A stretch of 64,000 nt of DNA from Trifolium pratense (Eukaryota > Streptophyta > Magnoliopsida > Fabales > Fabaceae), in assembly GCF_020283565.1 (NCBI RefSeq), contig NC_060060.1, positions 30,194,001 through 30,258,000 of the forward strand, given 5' to 3'. The position numbers and the translations under genes are program-made. Positions 46,218-58,240 of this stretch are shown here, piece by piece. Below the pieces are notes generated by a model, which did no database searches, was not told where the DNA came from, and worked only from the letters and a program-made list of their open reading frames with translations. How positions within the stretch are numbered: position 1 is the first letter of the stretch; each line of letters begins with the position of its first letter.

Positions 46218-46744
46218 TGGTATCGAGAGCTTGTTACGATCCGCCTTGATCCACTTGTCGCTTCCGCCGTCGAGTTCCCGAATAATTTTGGGAATGATGT
46301 GTTGTGTGATTGATTTGATTAATTTCTATTGGTTGGTCAAAATTGTTTTCTATTGAATTTAAGTGCAGCACGTTGCTTTTGTTTTTGCTGGGAAGAAAGT
46401 ATCGTTGTTTCTTTTGGTTTTCGGTGACTTGCTTCTGGTTCCATTTTCGATGCTTCTTTGGTGGTGGGATTTAAGCATTCTTCAAAGTAAAGGGTGAAAG
46501 ACATGTTTGTTGCAACTACTTCATTGTGTAATTTGATTTTGAATTGGCACGTGCACAGTAACTATTGGTTTGCAAAAACATTTGGTTCGGCAAGTCAGGA
46601 CAAATACTTTGGTATTTTCATGGTGTTACTTTGTTACTGGTATGCTACTTCGTTTGTTTGTTTTGTTTGGATCATTTGAATTGAATTTGTTGGATTTGAT
46701 TCAGTTTGGTTCTAATTGATCGACTCTCTGTTAATTCTTCCGAT

Positions 46745-47360
46745 AGCATTGCACTTCCCTCCCTATTGCACTTCTCTTCTGATTTGCACGTCTCCCCCTA
46801 TTGCACTTCTTCTTATTGCATTGCACTTCTCCCCTATTGCACTTCTCTTATGATTGTATTGCACTTCTCCCTATTGCATTTCTTCTGATTGCATTGTCCC
46901 CCTATTGCATTTCTTCTGATTGCATTGCACTTCTCCCTATTGCACTTCTGATTGTATTGCACTTCTCGCTATTGCACTTCTTCTAATTGCATTGCACTTC
47001 TCCCCCTATTGCACTTCTCCCCTATTGCACTTCTCTTATGATTGTATTGCACTTCTCCCTATTGCATTTCTTCTGATTGCATTGTCCCCCTATTGCATTT
47101 CTTCTGATTGCATTGCACTTCTCCCTATTGCACTTCTGATTGTATTGCACTTCTCGCTATTGCACTTCTTCTAATTGCATTGCACTTCTCCCCCTATTGC
47201 ACTTCTTCTGATTGCATTGCACTTCTTCTGATTGTATTGCATTTCTCCCTATTGCACTTCTTCTAATTGCATTGTACTTCTCCCCTTATTACACTTCTTT
47301 TGATTGCATTGCACTTCTCCCTATTGCACTTCTTCTGATTGATTGCACTTCTCCCTATTG
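46745..47360 (+). repeat. Internal minisatellite of the TRIM-like element
   Basis: Short units such as ATTGCACTTCTCCCT and ATTGCACTTCTTCTG are repeated. A 188-bp block starting near 46831 recurs at about 47019 almost unchanged. The Leu/Ser/Cys-rich frames across it are repeat artefacts. Confidence 0.9.
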
Positions 47361-47656
47361 ATTCTTATGATTGGTTTAGTTTGAATTTGTTCGATTGATT
47401 TGGTTTTTGGTTAGCTTGGACTGCATTGGATTGGATGTTGGATTAATTTGGTTTGGTTCTCCCCTCTTAGTTGATCGTGATCTTAATTGGGTTGATTTAT
47501 TGTCAGGGCCAATTTGTAACAAGCTTAAAGCTTAGTAAGCTTTAGCTTGAGGGTGATGTTAGAAGTTTATTTTATTTGGTAGTTTATTTTATTTTCGTAT
47601 TTTGTTTGACAAACTCATAATGCTTCTTATTGATGCATAATGAGTTTGAGAGTAGG

Positions 47657-47828
47657 TGTTAGATAATAAAATAATAGTCTATGTTATTGGGCCTGTTAGT
47701 TTATAGTCCATTAGGTTTTATTATATATTCTCTAGTAACCTTTTTGTAATGTCAAGTAATGCAATAATATTCTATTGAAACCCTAGCCGTCTTTCTCTTT
47801 TCCTATTTGTGTATCTTTGATTCTAACA
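47657..47828 (+). repeat. 3' LTR of the TRIM-like element
   Basis: 172 bp; preceded by a purine-rich tract at about 47642-47656 and followed by the GATTC target duplication. Confidence 0.93.
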
Positions 47829-47833
47829 GATTC

Positions 47834-50800
47834 AATGCTAGCTCTTGCTTATAATTGTATCACAAGATCACTATAGAAGAAGGTTTTGTGCTTCACTTTT
47901 TTAAAAAGATAAATATAATAAAAAGGTATGCAATGCATTATTTAAATTAAGACAAGTCATTTAAATTAAGACAAGTCTGTGTGAAAAATGAAGATAAATA
48001 TGATACTCCATCCGTCCTAAAATATAAGCAAAAATAAGTCAAAGAAACTTGATGTATTTGGTTAAAAATTTGGACTAAATGCATTCACTTTTTCTTTTTT
48101 TGACAAGAAAATACATTTACTTTTGTTAACCACTTTTTGTTTATATTTCACAAAATCTGACTAAGTTTCACTAAAGTGTAATTTGAGCAAAGACTTGAAA
48201 GTTGGAATATTTAATTGATTAAATAAACCTATATTAGCATTCAACGCATAAAATAAAAATCATTTTAAATAAACCACACACACAAAAAAAAAACCACAAA
48301 ATATATAGCATTTGTTAAGTTTCTAAATGTGAATGATTAAGGAACATATTAACTATGCATAAGTAAATAATATGATGAATATATAAGATTTTGTGACTCG
48401 TATATTTAATGGCTTAAGGTTTGGATGAGATGTAGCGTCTTCATTTTTTTAGGCCTTGAAGTATTGGTCTGTTGTTATTTCGGAAGCTCTCCCAAACTCC
48501 CCAACAAGTAGTATGAGAGTGCTGGTTTAGTGGCATGCAGAGGGTGGGTGGATCCTGGTTTGAAACAACTATAAGATGTGAGAACTCATACTTGAAATGA
48601 AATTGTTGAGTTCAAGTGTGAGTGGTTAAATATCTTAAAATTTTGAATAAAAGTTTGACGTATTCTTCTTTTATAGTATCAAAATATTATCCTATTGTTC
48701 TAATAGCTTTGAATGCTTTGAACTTAGATTTCACATGTACTCATCCTGTTTTTTGCTTGTAATGCTGCCCAAATAATTGGATTTCATCATATCTTCTGTT
48801 AAAAGAAGGTTATATAAAATAGAAGAGTAAACACGAAGTTTGCTTTGTTAAATAGCTTGCAAAATATAATAAATTAGGGGATTAACATAACCTAATTTAA
48901 GGACCAATATGACTTTGTTTTAAGGGATCAAAATGAACTCCAAATTAAGGTAAGAAACCAAAAAAGTAATTAAGCCTTGTTAATCTTAGCACACTAAGTT
49001 GGTTCTCTCATATGCTATATGTATTGTATTCTCATATTTTCCCAATTCTATAAATCTATCATGCTAACTAAAATCCATAATAAAAAAAAAATCATGCTAA
49101 CTAAAAAATTAAGGATAATGAGGGCACATATAAGAAGATAAATGTGAAAAAAATTTATTAAAATTGTGGTGTATTCAATTATATAAGAAGAAAATTTCGT
49201 TTTTAAATCCTACAAACTGGACAAAAATTTCGTTTTTGTTAATATGACACTAAACATCGTTAATTTTATTAGAGATAGCAAACATGTGATAAATGAGTCA
49301 CCAAAAATATAAATTTGTAATGCCACACGTCTCTTAACAAATTCTTTTATCAAATTTAACCCACCTTGATATTGATATTTCTTTTATCAATTATTTTAAT
49401 GCTCATATATATTTACTTTTATTATTATGATCAAGATGTTAATAATTTTAGGTAGGGTTTCATTTTTTATGACAGAAACAAACTCATAGCATTTCATTTA
49501 TCATAAGATGGTATAGAATCAAATATGTGGTGACTAGCATACAATTCTGATACACTTGTTAAGCAATGAGCGACATAATTTACTTATCTCCATACGAAAC
49601 TTATTTTACAGTTTGAATAAAAATCTAGAAGTGATCTACATACTTTCACGATGCTACTAATTTCGGTACGGTTATCTGACTTATCAATAATGTCATTTAC
49701 CACTAACTTGCAATCTACCTCTATAAACATTCTTGCCAAATCCATCTCACCGAACCACATAATAGTTTCTTTCAATCTGATCGCCTCCGCCTCCTCTTAA
49801 TATTGAATAAATAATAAGAAGCTTGTATGATGTATCACAAAAAGATTTCGCCAACCCTAGTGAAAGTATTTCTTTTTAATGAATGATGATCAATTATTTT
49901 AAAGACTATTTTGTTTGTAACAACTTTGTATTGCACACATCAATGATTTCATATTATTTCTAATACTATCAATGAATTTTAGTTGATTCTTGGATCAGAT
50001 ATTAGGTCTTAAAAAAAAATTGAATTCCCATTATCAGGAAGTTATTAGAAGAAATCCAATTTAATTACAAATAATAAGTAGTATGTGTTAGATTCTTAAA
50101 TTATCACTTGAGTTAACGTGATCCCAAAGTTTAAGTTTCATATAAAGGTAGAACTTGAAGAACAAAGTAAACGCGGTGTGACATTACATTGTGTAAGGAA
50201 AGAATAAATTCGAGATTAAACTTTGTATCATGTGATTGTGATGTGAGTGCTTTTTAGATTCAAAATTAAACTTTGTATTCACATGGAATTGCATGCTAAG
50301 CAAAATTCGAAAGAAACTTCCACAGAATAATGAGAAGTGTGCTATGACAGTATGGCTCGTTTTGTCGATTTTGTAACATTCAAACATATGCAGCACAAGT
50401 GTGTGGAAGAAGTAGGGAACGAAAAATATTCAATATGAGAATAAGAAATGAACAGCTTCAGCGAGAGAAGGTGAGTGTGAAAAGAAATCTCTCAGATTTC
50501 CATCAACCGGTTACCAGTAAGTGACTTTAAAAAAATGATAATGTGGACCAATAGAAGGTAGTGTGTTAAAAAAAGTGTGCTAATGAGTGTGACCATAGCA
50601 TTACTCCTTCTGTAATTTATAAAGATTATATTGTTCAACTATATATTCTTCTAAGAAAATGGTGGGATAACTTTTTCAAAAGTAATAAAGAACACAAATA
50701 GCATCTAATATAGTGACAATGAAGCAACATATATACCAAATATCCAATTAATGTGTGAATTAAAATATAATTTCTCGAGCTTTCTTCTTAATACTCTCCA

Positions 50801-50846
50801 CTGGTTATATTCTCCTTGCTTTTTCCCCTCAAAGCATGTGTTTGTG
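47834..50846. other. Intergenic with an RNase H relic
   Basis: AT-rich. It contains one Stowaway-like end (CTCCATCCGTCCTAAAATAT at about 48006) with no partner end seen, and the RNase H pseudogene at 49490-49799. Otherwise nothing supported. Confidence 0.6.
49490..49799 (-). pseudogene. RNase H-like domain remnant of a retroelement
   Basis: The minus strand reads EEAEAIRLKETIMWFGEMDL, then FIEVDCKLVVNDI and ISSIVKVCRSLL, with a stop after SFVWR; the frame resumes after a shift as VAHCLTSVSELYASHHIFDS. These are the RNase H motifs of plant LINE/retroelement-derived genes (acidic Glu of EAEA, Asp of DCKLVV). A frameshift and missing N-terminus show it is dead. Confidence 0.8.
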
Positions 50847-50946
50847 TATATATAGCAACATATATCAAACCATGCATCCCAACACAAAATTACAAGTTCT
50901 ATTTTACAAGAAATATATTTGAATTAAAAGTGTTGTTCTTGAAGAA
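50846..50946 (+). promoter_or_regulatory. TATA box and leader of the CYSTM gene
   Basis: TATATATAG at 50847-50855 is about 92 bp before the ATG, giving a leader of about 60 nt if transcription starts some 30 bp downstream of TATA. Spacing is typical; the start site is inferred. Confidence 0.4.
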
Positions 50947-52559
50947 ATGAGTGAGATCAAATATGGCTATCCATATCCTGCTCAAGGTACATATAATACA
51001 TCATATATACTTCTCACCCATTAAATTATATAATAAACCTTTTCTAGCTTTTGAATTTCCTTTTTATGACAATTAAAAAACATTTTTGCTAGGAATTGAT
51101 CAATTTTCGATTTTAACATGGTTAATTAGAATTTTTTATTCCATAAAAAACAATTAGAATTTGTCAATTAGATTTTTTTGGTACATAATTTGTCAATTAA
51201 TGTTACTAAACATATAGTTGTTGTTGTTATTATTATGTCCCATACAGGCCCTTATCAAGGACCGCCTCCGGTGGCGGCACCACCACAATACTATGCGGCT
51301 CCACCACCACCAAAAAGAGAACCGGGTTTTCTTGAAGGATGGTAAGCAATCATATACTATAGAAAGGTTAATTAAGCCAAAAAATATAGACTATGATTAC
51401 TTTCTGAAAACATTCAGTTTTTAATTTTTAAAATTTATGTTTATTTTAAATTGTTAACAATGAAAGACATGTAAGTAACCAGAAAATCAAAAAAAAAAAA
51501 AAAAACATGTTTGATGAAAATTTGTGATAAAGAGAATATGGAAGGAAAGTCGAAAGAATGCATTTTCGAAAACAAAAATTTGACTCAATGCTAGGTTTGT
51601 TTTCAAAAATTGTAAAAGAAAATACAAATGAAAAAAATAATAATAATTTGAAAGAACTCGAGTTCTATCACCGAGTGAATTTTTTTTTTTCAGACTTTAC
51701 TTATGATATGGTTAAATTCCAAATTAACTATGTCTCTTTCCCGTATAAATCGGAGGAATATTTTTTTGAAAAAGAATAGTAAGAAATATAAATGGATATA
51801 TACTACATCCGTCTCTTTTTATAAGACCTAGTTTGACAAAACACGGATATTAAAAAAAATTGATTTTAATATTAAATTGGTTGATAAATTATATTGATTT
51901 TTCATGTTTATCCTTAATAATGATTTTCTAATAATTAATTGTAGTGCTTGTAGAGAAAGAGAATAAGTGGAAGAATTTAATGTTGTTCAAAAAAAATTGT
52001 AAAGGAAATAAGCATAATTTTGAAAAAATATATAATTAATATAATTGATAATTGCAAACTGTTCTTATAGAAAGGGACAAATCTTTTATCAAATTAGGTC
52101 TTATAGAAAGGGACGGACGAGTATAAAAAAAAAAGGGGGGGACGGAGAGAGTATTCTCTTATGTTTATGTTGAAATGAAAATATGAATTATTAGAAGTAA
52201 AGAATGCCTTGATTTTCCTAATTATTTATTCAAGCATATATTCATTGAGATTAATTAGTGTAAATTTTTTATACATACGTCTATTTAAATCACAATATTC
52301 ATATATATATTTAAAGAGATATTTTAGGGACCAAGATTAATTAGTACAATTTAAGTAGATGCATGTGTAAAAATATTTTACACTACTAAGAGTACACAAA
52401 TTAAATCTATATTCATTTTTTGTTACTATTTTGATTTTACTTGTTTACTGATAGTGTTTATTTTTTGTTTTTCTTGATACATGCAGCCTAGCTGCTTTGT
52501 GTTGTTGTTGCCTCTTGGACGAGTGCTGCTGTGACCCAACTATTATTTTTGCGAGCTAA
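50947..52559 (+). CDS. CYSTM-type cysteine-rich transmembrane micro-protein, three exons
   Basis: Exons 50947-50986, 51248-51341 and 52487-52559, all GT-AG, sum to 207 nt, 68 residues. The protein begins MSEIKYGYPYPAQG, has a Pro/Tyr-rich middle (GPPPVAAPPQYYAAPPPPKR), and ends with the CYSTM module GFLEGCLAALCCCCLLDECC plus a short tail ending FAS. CYSTM proteins are tail-anchored or palmitoylated membrane peptides linked to stress tolerance and defence in plants and fungi; the mechanism is unclear. The third exon's splice phase splits the first Cys codon of the module (TG|C). Intron 2 (1.1 kb) carries a Stowaway element. The small size means automated gene finders may miss it. Confidence 0.9.
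51806..52121. mobile_element. Stowaway-like MITE in CYSTM intron 2
   Basis: Left end CATCCGTCTCTTTTTATAAG after TA; right end inverted CTTATAGAAAGGGACGGACG-like then TA. About 316 bp. A second GGGACGGAGAGAGTA end follows at 52139-52153, which may be a relic of a nested or older copy. Confidence 0.7.
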
Positions 52560-52708
52560 TAATACATTTCACTAAACTGGGAAATTAAGACGCTATTGTA
52601 CTTGTAACGATATTTATTTTATTTTTTTTAACTTTTTAAATTACATTGTTTGTGTGGATATGTCCTATCATGAATTGTATGAGTAAATAACCAATATTTG
52701 CTATTATA

Positions 52709-52746
52709 TATGATATGATATGATATGATATGATATGATATGATAT
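52709..52746. repeat. (TGATA)n microsatellite
   Basis: Seven tandem TGATA units shortly after the CYSTM stop, within or close to its 3'UTR. Confidence 0.9.
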
Positions 52747-53923
52747 TGTACATTTGTTAATAAAATGGAATTCCCCTTATTATCTCATTTTTCTTTTCAA
52801 AATATAACAAAGGTAGAGAGTGAACATGACCACATTGAAACGAAGCCCATTAAAACTCAAAGCCAATCACACCATAGTAGAAAACAGGCATCAGATGTAG
52901 CAATGAACAAGTAAAGGGTAAAATTCATTATACTTATGATATACAAACTGACGCAATACGGAAGCGGGTAGGAATAATAAGCGCTAATCATATTATGAAA
53001 CACGTGTTTGCAAACGACAAACTTGTCGGATAAAGTTCTGGAATCCACCAGACTTCTGGAATCCACCAAAAAGAGTAATTTAGAATCCATCAAATTTGAG
53101 AAAATTCTCTATCATTTTATTGAATCAAAAGGTTGCATTTAGTTTAGCTTAAATAGTAATAAAAAATAAAAATTACAAATTTCCTAAAATATTGTAAAAG
53201 AAAATAACATACCTAACTAAATAAAAATAATAAATCTGCCTAAATTATAAAAATAACTAATCTAAGTAAAATATAAAAATAATAAATCTAGCTAAGATAT
53301 AATAAAACTAAATTTAGTTAAAATAACAAAATACTAACATCACAAACCTTTTCAACCAATTCTAAAATTAGTGACACGGCAGGTTCTTGCAAGTATACGA
53401 TGGTTTACTAACAATGAAACACTATCATGATTCCGGAACATTTTTCAACAACATAGTAAACAAATTTAACAAAATCAAAGAACATGGTTTATCTGTGAAG
53501 TCCCGATACTCTAAAAATGGTGAAGAATCGTGTCTGATATATACCCGATACTGATACGCTCTCAATATGTCCCGATACGCGTATCGGAGAAGTACCGGTT
53601 AAATCATTATTTTTAAATAAAAAAATAATATCCGATATGTGTCCGATAGGGCTTGATTTTGCTCCAATACGTGCCGATACAACTTGATTTTAGTCCGATA
53701 CGTACGCGATACGTGGTTTAAAAAGAAGAGTGAATAACAAATAAAAAAAATGGAAGGAGAATTTCTATTTTCTCATTCCTGTATTGGTGTTATTGTTATT
53801 TTTAGTTATTATGTGTCTTTAGTGAGGAGCCCTTATAGTATGTTATTCCTTAAATTGTTTTGTTCCGGTGCAAGTTTATTGGCTTATTTGTACTTCTTAT
53901 ACAATGAGCTATTGGTTTTTCTC

Positions 53924-53924
<1 letters not shown>

Positions 53925-53965
<41 letters not shown>
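53925..53965. repeat. (AAT)n microsatellite
   Basis: Thirteen or so ATA/AAT triplets in a row. It produces an Asn-run frame that is not a gene. Confidence 0.95.
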
Positions 53966-53966
<1 letters not shown>

Positions 53967-55140
53967 GTTATGTTTATATATTGTGCATTTATATATTTAA
54001 ATTTAATTTTTAAATAACGTATCGTGACAGTATCGTATCGAGAATTTAAAAAAACTACTCCGTGTACCCGTGCGATGCACGGGACGGGACTGTGTCGGTG
54101 CGTAAATATTGGTTTTTCATGGTGTGAATTGAGAGAGTATATTTATTTTATAACAACTGATAGATTACATTTACAACATAAAAATGTTTAAAAAAAACTA
54201 ACAATTTAATCATTTTTAATTTTAAGAAAGAAAAAATTTAATTTTTAAAAAAATTTAATTTTGTTATGAATGTTAGTGGGTTTCCATATAAATTATTGAT
54301 TCATATTATTGGCCCATTATATTTATCAATAAATAGATCTTATGCATCATGTAAAGTGAACTCTTAGTAAATAAGAAAAATTATATTCTTTCTGACTTTC
54401 TCTCTTCTCTTCTCTTCTTCCCTCCTCCATATATATCAATGCTCTTGATGAATAATAGTACAAACTCTAATTACTAAAAATATCTTGCACAAAGTTTTAA
54501 TTAGAAAGATTTTTTTTGGCTTAAATGCAATTTTGGCTTAAACTTAATGGTTAGAAGGATTAAATTGTCAAAATTTAGTTACTTAAAGGATTAAAGAGTC
54601 GATTATTCAAACTTAATAGAGCAAAATGAAATGAAAAAAAATTAAAGGATCAAATTGTATAATGTTTATAGCTTAAGGACCAAAATGAAATAAGAAAATT
54701 ATGGAACAAAGTAAACCTATGATTAATTAATTTAATTAAGGGACAAAAATATAAATAAAAAAAGTGAAAGAACACTCCAGAAATTTGTTGTTAGTCGTGC
54801 ATTTGTTAAAGGTTAGTAGTATTCCTTGACGTTGAAAAAGAGCGGAGGAAAATGAAGGGTCCTCATCTATAGCATTTGTTGGAAGGACAAAAATAAAAGG
54901 AATATCAAAGGGTTTTGAGCAGATGTTAGGCAGGATAATTATTTAATTAGGCGCCTAAACTCGCAATGGACGGGTAAATTATACATAATCATATGTTTTA
55001 GATAATAAAATATTATATATTACCTCTAGAACAAAGAAGGTTCAACCCATTATGGGAGAACTCGAGACATTTTCATCTTATAAAATTAACGAATATTGCT
55101 TTTTGTTCTTATAAAACAAAAAAAAAAATCACATGTTATC

Positions 55141-55270
55141 CCGTGAGTTTAGTTCAGTTGGCATGAACATTGTATTATATATGCAGGAGGACGAGGTTCG
55201 ACCCCGGTCATCTCACTTATCCACCTTATGAATGAAATTTCTAGTCATTATGCCTACTTGACAAAAAAAA
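55141..55270 (+). mobile_element. tRNA-derived SINE
   Basis: TAGTTCAGTTGGCATGAAC (A-box like TAGCTCAGTTGG) and GAGGTTCGACCCCGGTCATC (B-box) at tRNA-like spacing, then an A-run at 55261-55270. The body is much longer than a tRNA and cannot fold as one. Confidence 0.8.
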
Positions 55271-55449
55271 AATCAAACGTTTTTATCCTTAGAATAATAT
55301 CGATCTATTTTGTTTTTAATCCTAATGAACAAAATTTTGACATGTTATATTTTTTTAACATAATATGAAATTATATATGTTTAATATAATATATAGACAT
55401 GTCTTGAACAAAAAAGGGGTCAAAACAATGACATTAAGATCAGGTCCAT

Positions 55450-55930
55450 CCCCTATGAGGTGCAGGGTGAGCGACAACATCGAGCCTCAAAATTTTGAGG
55501 GGCTCAACTAAAAATGTTGAAGTAATATAATAATAATTATTATATATATTGTTAGTGTTTATAAAATATCAAATGTACTCAATAAATTAATTTCGAGGCC
55601 TTATAATAATGCTTATATATTACCAATGTTTAGTAAAATATCATATGTTTAATAAAAAAGATATCCTAATCAAGTAAAAAAAAATTACACGTTTCTTGAT
55701 TAAGAATTTTCTCCCCTCCCAACCGAATTTTTCCATACGCATGAGCCATGTAATCGAATATGTGACCACATATTTAAGGGAACCAGAACGCCTACCGCTT
55801 GAATCAATTCATTATTGATGTTTCTTATGTTACTTATAATTTAAATAAATGATATTTTTTTAGTTTTTAACATATTTTTTATTAGGAGTCTATTTTTAAT
55901 ATTTAAATCAGACCTCCACATAGTCAGGAT
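55450..55930 (+). repeat. Dispersed repeat, copy 2
   Basis: Matches 41790-42270 in order of words: GCCTCAAAATTTTGAGGGGC, 'TATAAAATATCAAATGTA', 'TTAATTTCGAGGCC' and 'ATCATATGTTTAATA'. Orientation is the same. Confidence 0.55.
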
Positions 55931-56589
55931 CGGCACTGATTAAGATGAACATAATCGTAAATTGGTGATGAGAGACTAAAAACAAAATAGAAAATATTTA
56001 GAGTGTGAAAAAAAGTGATTTTGTGTTTATAGAGATAAAAACCAAATTTACTAATTTTAATTTATAAGGATGAACAATATATTTAACTCTAGGAAAAATA
56101 TAGAATTTTTTTTTTTAAATGAAGATGTTGATTTGTTTCCATTGCTCTAATGGGTGGCTATTAGAATTGGAAAGGGGAATTGAATGTGTATGAGATATGA
56201 AGAATTAATAAAATATGGGTAGGAATTTAGGTGGAATTAATTGTAGTATTGGAATAGGAATTTGAAAGGTTTTGCAAGGTGTTATTATTGACAATTAAGT
56301 AATTAATTAATTAAAAAAAGGGTAGAAGATTTAGGCGGACTATAAGTAAGTTTATGAGGGAAACATGTTTTCTGTCTTAATATATAAAGGATTTCCCATA
56401 TCGGCGTATCGGTATCGTATTGGTATCGTGTCACGTATCCGGCTTCATAGTGGTTTACTAACAATGAAGCGACATCATGATTCCGGTACATTTTTCTCTC
56501 ACAAGAACATACACATATCACAACTGGAAAAACAGTGGAAAGGCATGTTATAGCACTCACTTACTATTTGATCTAAAGTCTAAACAGTA

Positions 56590-58240
56590 TGCTCTATGTG
56601 GTATGCTTCAGATTGCGAAGAACAAGATTGGGCAAGAGCAACCAAAGCTTGTACTCCGCCAGCTGCTGCAATGACCTCTTGAATTCTATCGTCAAATGAA
56701 AAATTTGAAAGTGCATGAGCAGCTTGTTCCCTGACACGCTCATCGGGAAAACGTGTAAGTTGAACAAGAGCCTCAAAAACACCCTCTTCTCATAGAGATA
56801 TTCCATAATCCTATAGCAGCTTTTTCGGCCACCAGTTTGTTCATTGACCTAGACAAACTAATGAGAATCTCAATCCCACCCTCTTCTACAATCGCCTTCG
56901 CCACATTAGCACTTGTGGACAACCTCGCAATAGCTTCAGCTGCCTCCAACTGAAGCCCTTCCCTGTAAGATTTCGCAAGGCCAAGAAGGAGGCGTATACC
57001 ACCATATCGTATAACTGCTTCAGCCCTTCCACAATTAATGCTATCATCCATTAGAACAAAGGTTGCAAGGCCTGTGGCTGCCATCTCCTGAACATCCTCT
57101 TGAGAACTCTGCATTAGACAAACCAAATGTGACGCAACTTGTTCAACCCAGAAATTATCAAGACCTCCCTGTTGAGGGCTCTCAGCAGCAGAACAAAAAA
57201 AATTATATGATAGCATCCGTTCAAGCCAAGGTATAATTTCATCAATGCCCTTATCATTATTACTCTTTGAAGTCCTCCAGTCTAAAAACACATTATTTCC
57301 TCTATTTGTATTATCGAAAAATAAAGAACCCAGTCCTTTAAAAATATCCGTGGATAGGGAAATCAACAACTTGTTTTTATATTTACTAGCAGAAAAGCTA
57401 GTCTCTTCTTCGAGGATACGACAACTCAAAGCAATCAAAATCTTCAAATTTAGTGATAAGGATAACAATCTTGGTCAGGTTAGGAAGCTTATGCCAAAGA
57501 TGTGAAACCACTAATCCAATTCATACTTAATGTCCCCGCAACAGAAAGGAAGCGAACCGATTGCACATTTCCCAATGCAAGCTCGTCAACACTCTCGCAG
57601 TCGATGAACCCGATATCAGTCAACTTTGGACAATAGGTAGCCAGTGCATTAATAGCATCAGCATTTACATCCACAATGCCTGCGAGCCTGAGTTGATTCA
57701 AACTAGGACAGCCGAGAGCTATTGCTATTATACCATCACTAGTAATACTATTGTAGCCAAAAAGATATTGTCCAAACTGAAGACTCTGGAGTAACTCATG
57801 CCGGGCAACAATGAAAGCAGCCTCTATATCAGCGTCCCAAATTTCAACGCTTAATTCGCGCAATTTCTTAGCTCGAAGATGAGGTAGTGCTTCAGCAGCC
57901 TTTGTACCAGTAACACCAAACCTAAGCTTTTGTAGATGCACACATGTAGAAGCAAGTGAAGATGCAACATTGACATCGAATTTGTGCGAACGAAGATCCA
58001 AAGAAGTCCACAAACACGGGGAGTTACCAAGAACCCTCCATTTCTTACAACTTGCTGATAAACTAGCTCGGTCTCGATAACCCAGATATGACAATAGATG
58101 AATTACTATATCATCAGGTAAACTGCTCCAATCAACAACACCTTGGGGCTCCAAATCCACTACCTCGTCTTGAATTTCAGGGAAACTCGAAACCAGATTT
58201 CTCATTCTTCCTTCATTCACACCTAATGTTGTAATAAGTA
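56590..58240 (-). pseudogene. ARABIDILLO-like F-box/armadillo protein, frameshifted and internally deleted
   Basis: From about 58240 it reads SFPEIQDEVVDLEPQG and an F-box (VVDWSSLPDDIVIHLLSYLG), then LRR-like units (CVHLQKLRFGVTGTKAAEAL; CPSLNQLRLAGIVDVNADAI) to SVRFLSVAGT. At about 57510 the frame shifts: the expected VVSHLWHKLPNL continues one base out. A further jump near 57470, with roughly 16 residues missing, restores LSLNLKILIALSCRILEEE. Armadillo repeats follow (SSQEDVQEMAATGLATFVLM; LVAEKAAIGLWNIS). At about 56790 another shift and a deletion of several repeats lead to FEALVQLTRFPDERV and VIAAAGGVQALVALAQSC, then a stop. The remaining C-terminus is absent. ARABIDILLO proteins are beta-catenin-like nuclear regulators of root branching. 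This copy is clearly non-functional. Confidence 0.88.

Larger units (their letters stand above)
46046..47828 (+). mobile_element. TRIM-like non-autonomous LTR retrotransposon, 1,783 bp
   Basis: Two 172-bp LTRs (46046-46217 and 47657-47828) start TGTTAGATAATAAAATAATA and end TTGATTCTAACA; I found one difference (TTCTTTAG versus TTCTCTAG). GATTC flanks both ends (46041-46045, 47829-47833) as a 5-bp target duplication. A primer-binding site TGGTATCGAGAGC directly follows the 5' LTR; it equals the initiator tRNA-Met site TGGTATCAGAGC with one extra G. GAGTTTGAGAGTAGG precedes the 3' LTR as a polypurine tract. There is no gag or pol: the interior is a TTGCACTTCT minisatellite. This fits terminal-repeat retrotransposons in miniature, mobilised by partner elements. 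Confidence 0.95.
52560..56589. other. Intergenic, repeat relics only
   Basis: Contains an (ATATG)n run at 52709-52746, an (AAT)n run at 53925-53965, AT-rich degenerate repeats with GATACG words (53480-54045 and 56390-56440), a SINE (55141-55270) and dispersed repeat copy 2 (55450-55930). No gene. Confidence 0.6.

Noticed and set aside
46706..47174. Leu/Ser/Cys-rich frames with repeated sequence
   Set aside because: They come from the TTGCACTTCT minisatellite inside the TRIM-like element and have no start context or domain.
53750..54013. Hydrophobic frame with Asn run
   Set aside because: Overlaps the (AAT)n microsatellite and AT-rich repeat; no family similarity.
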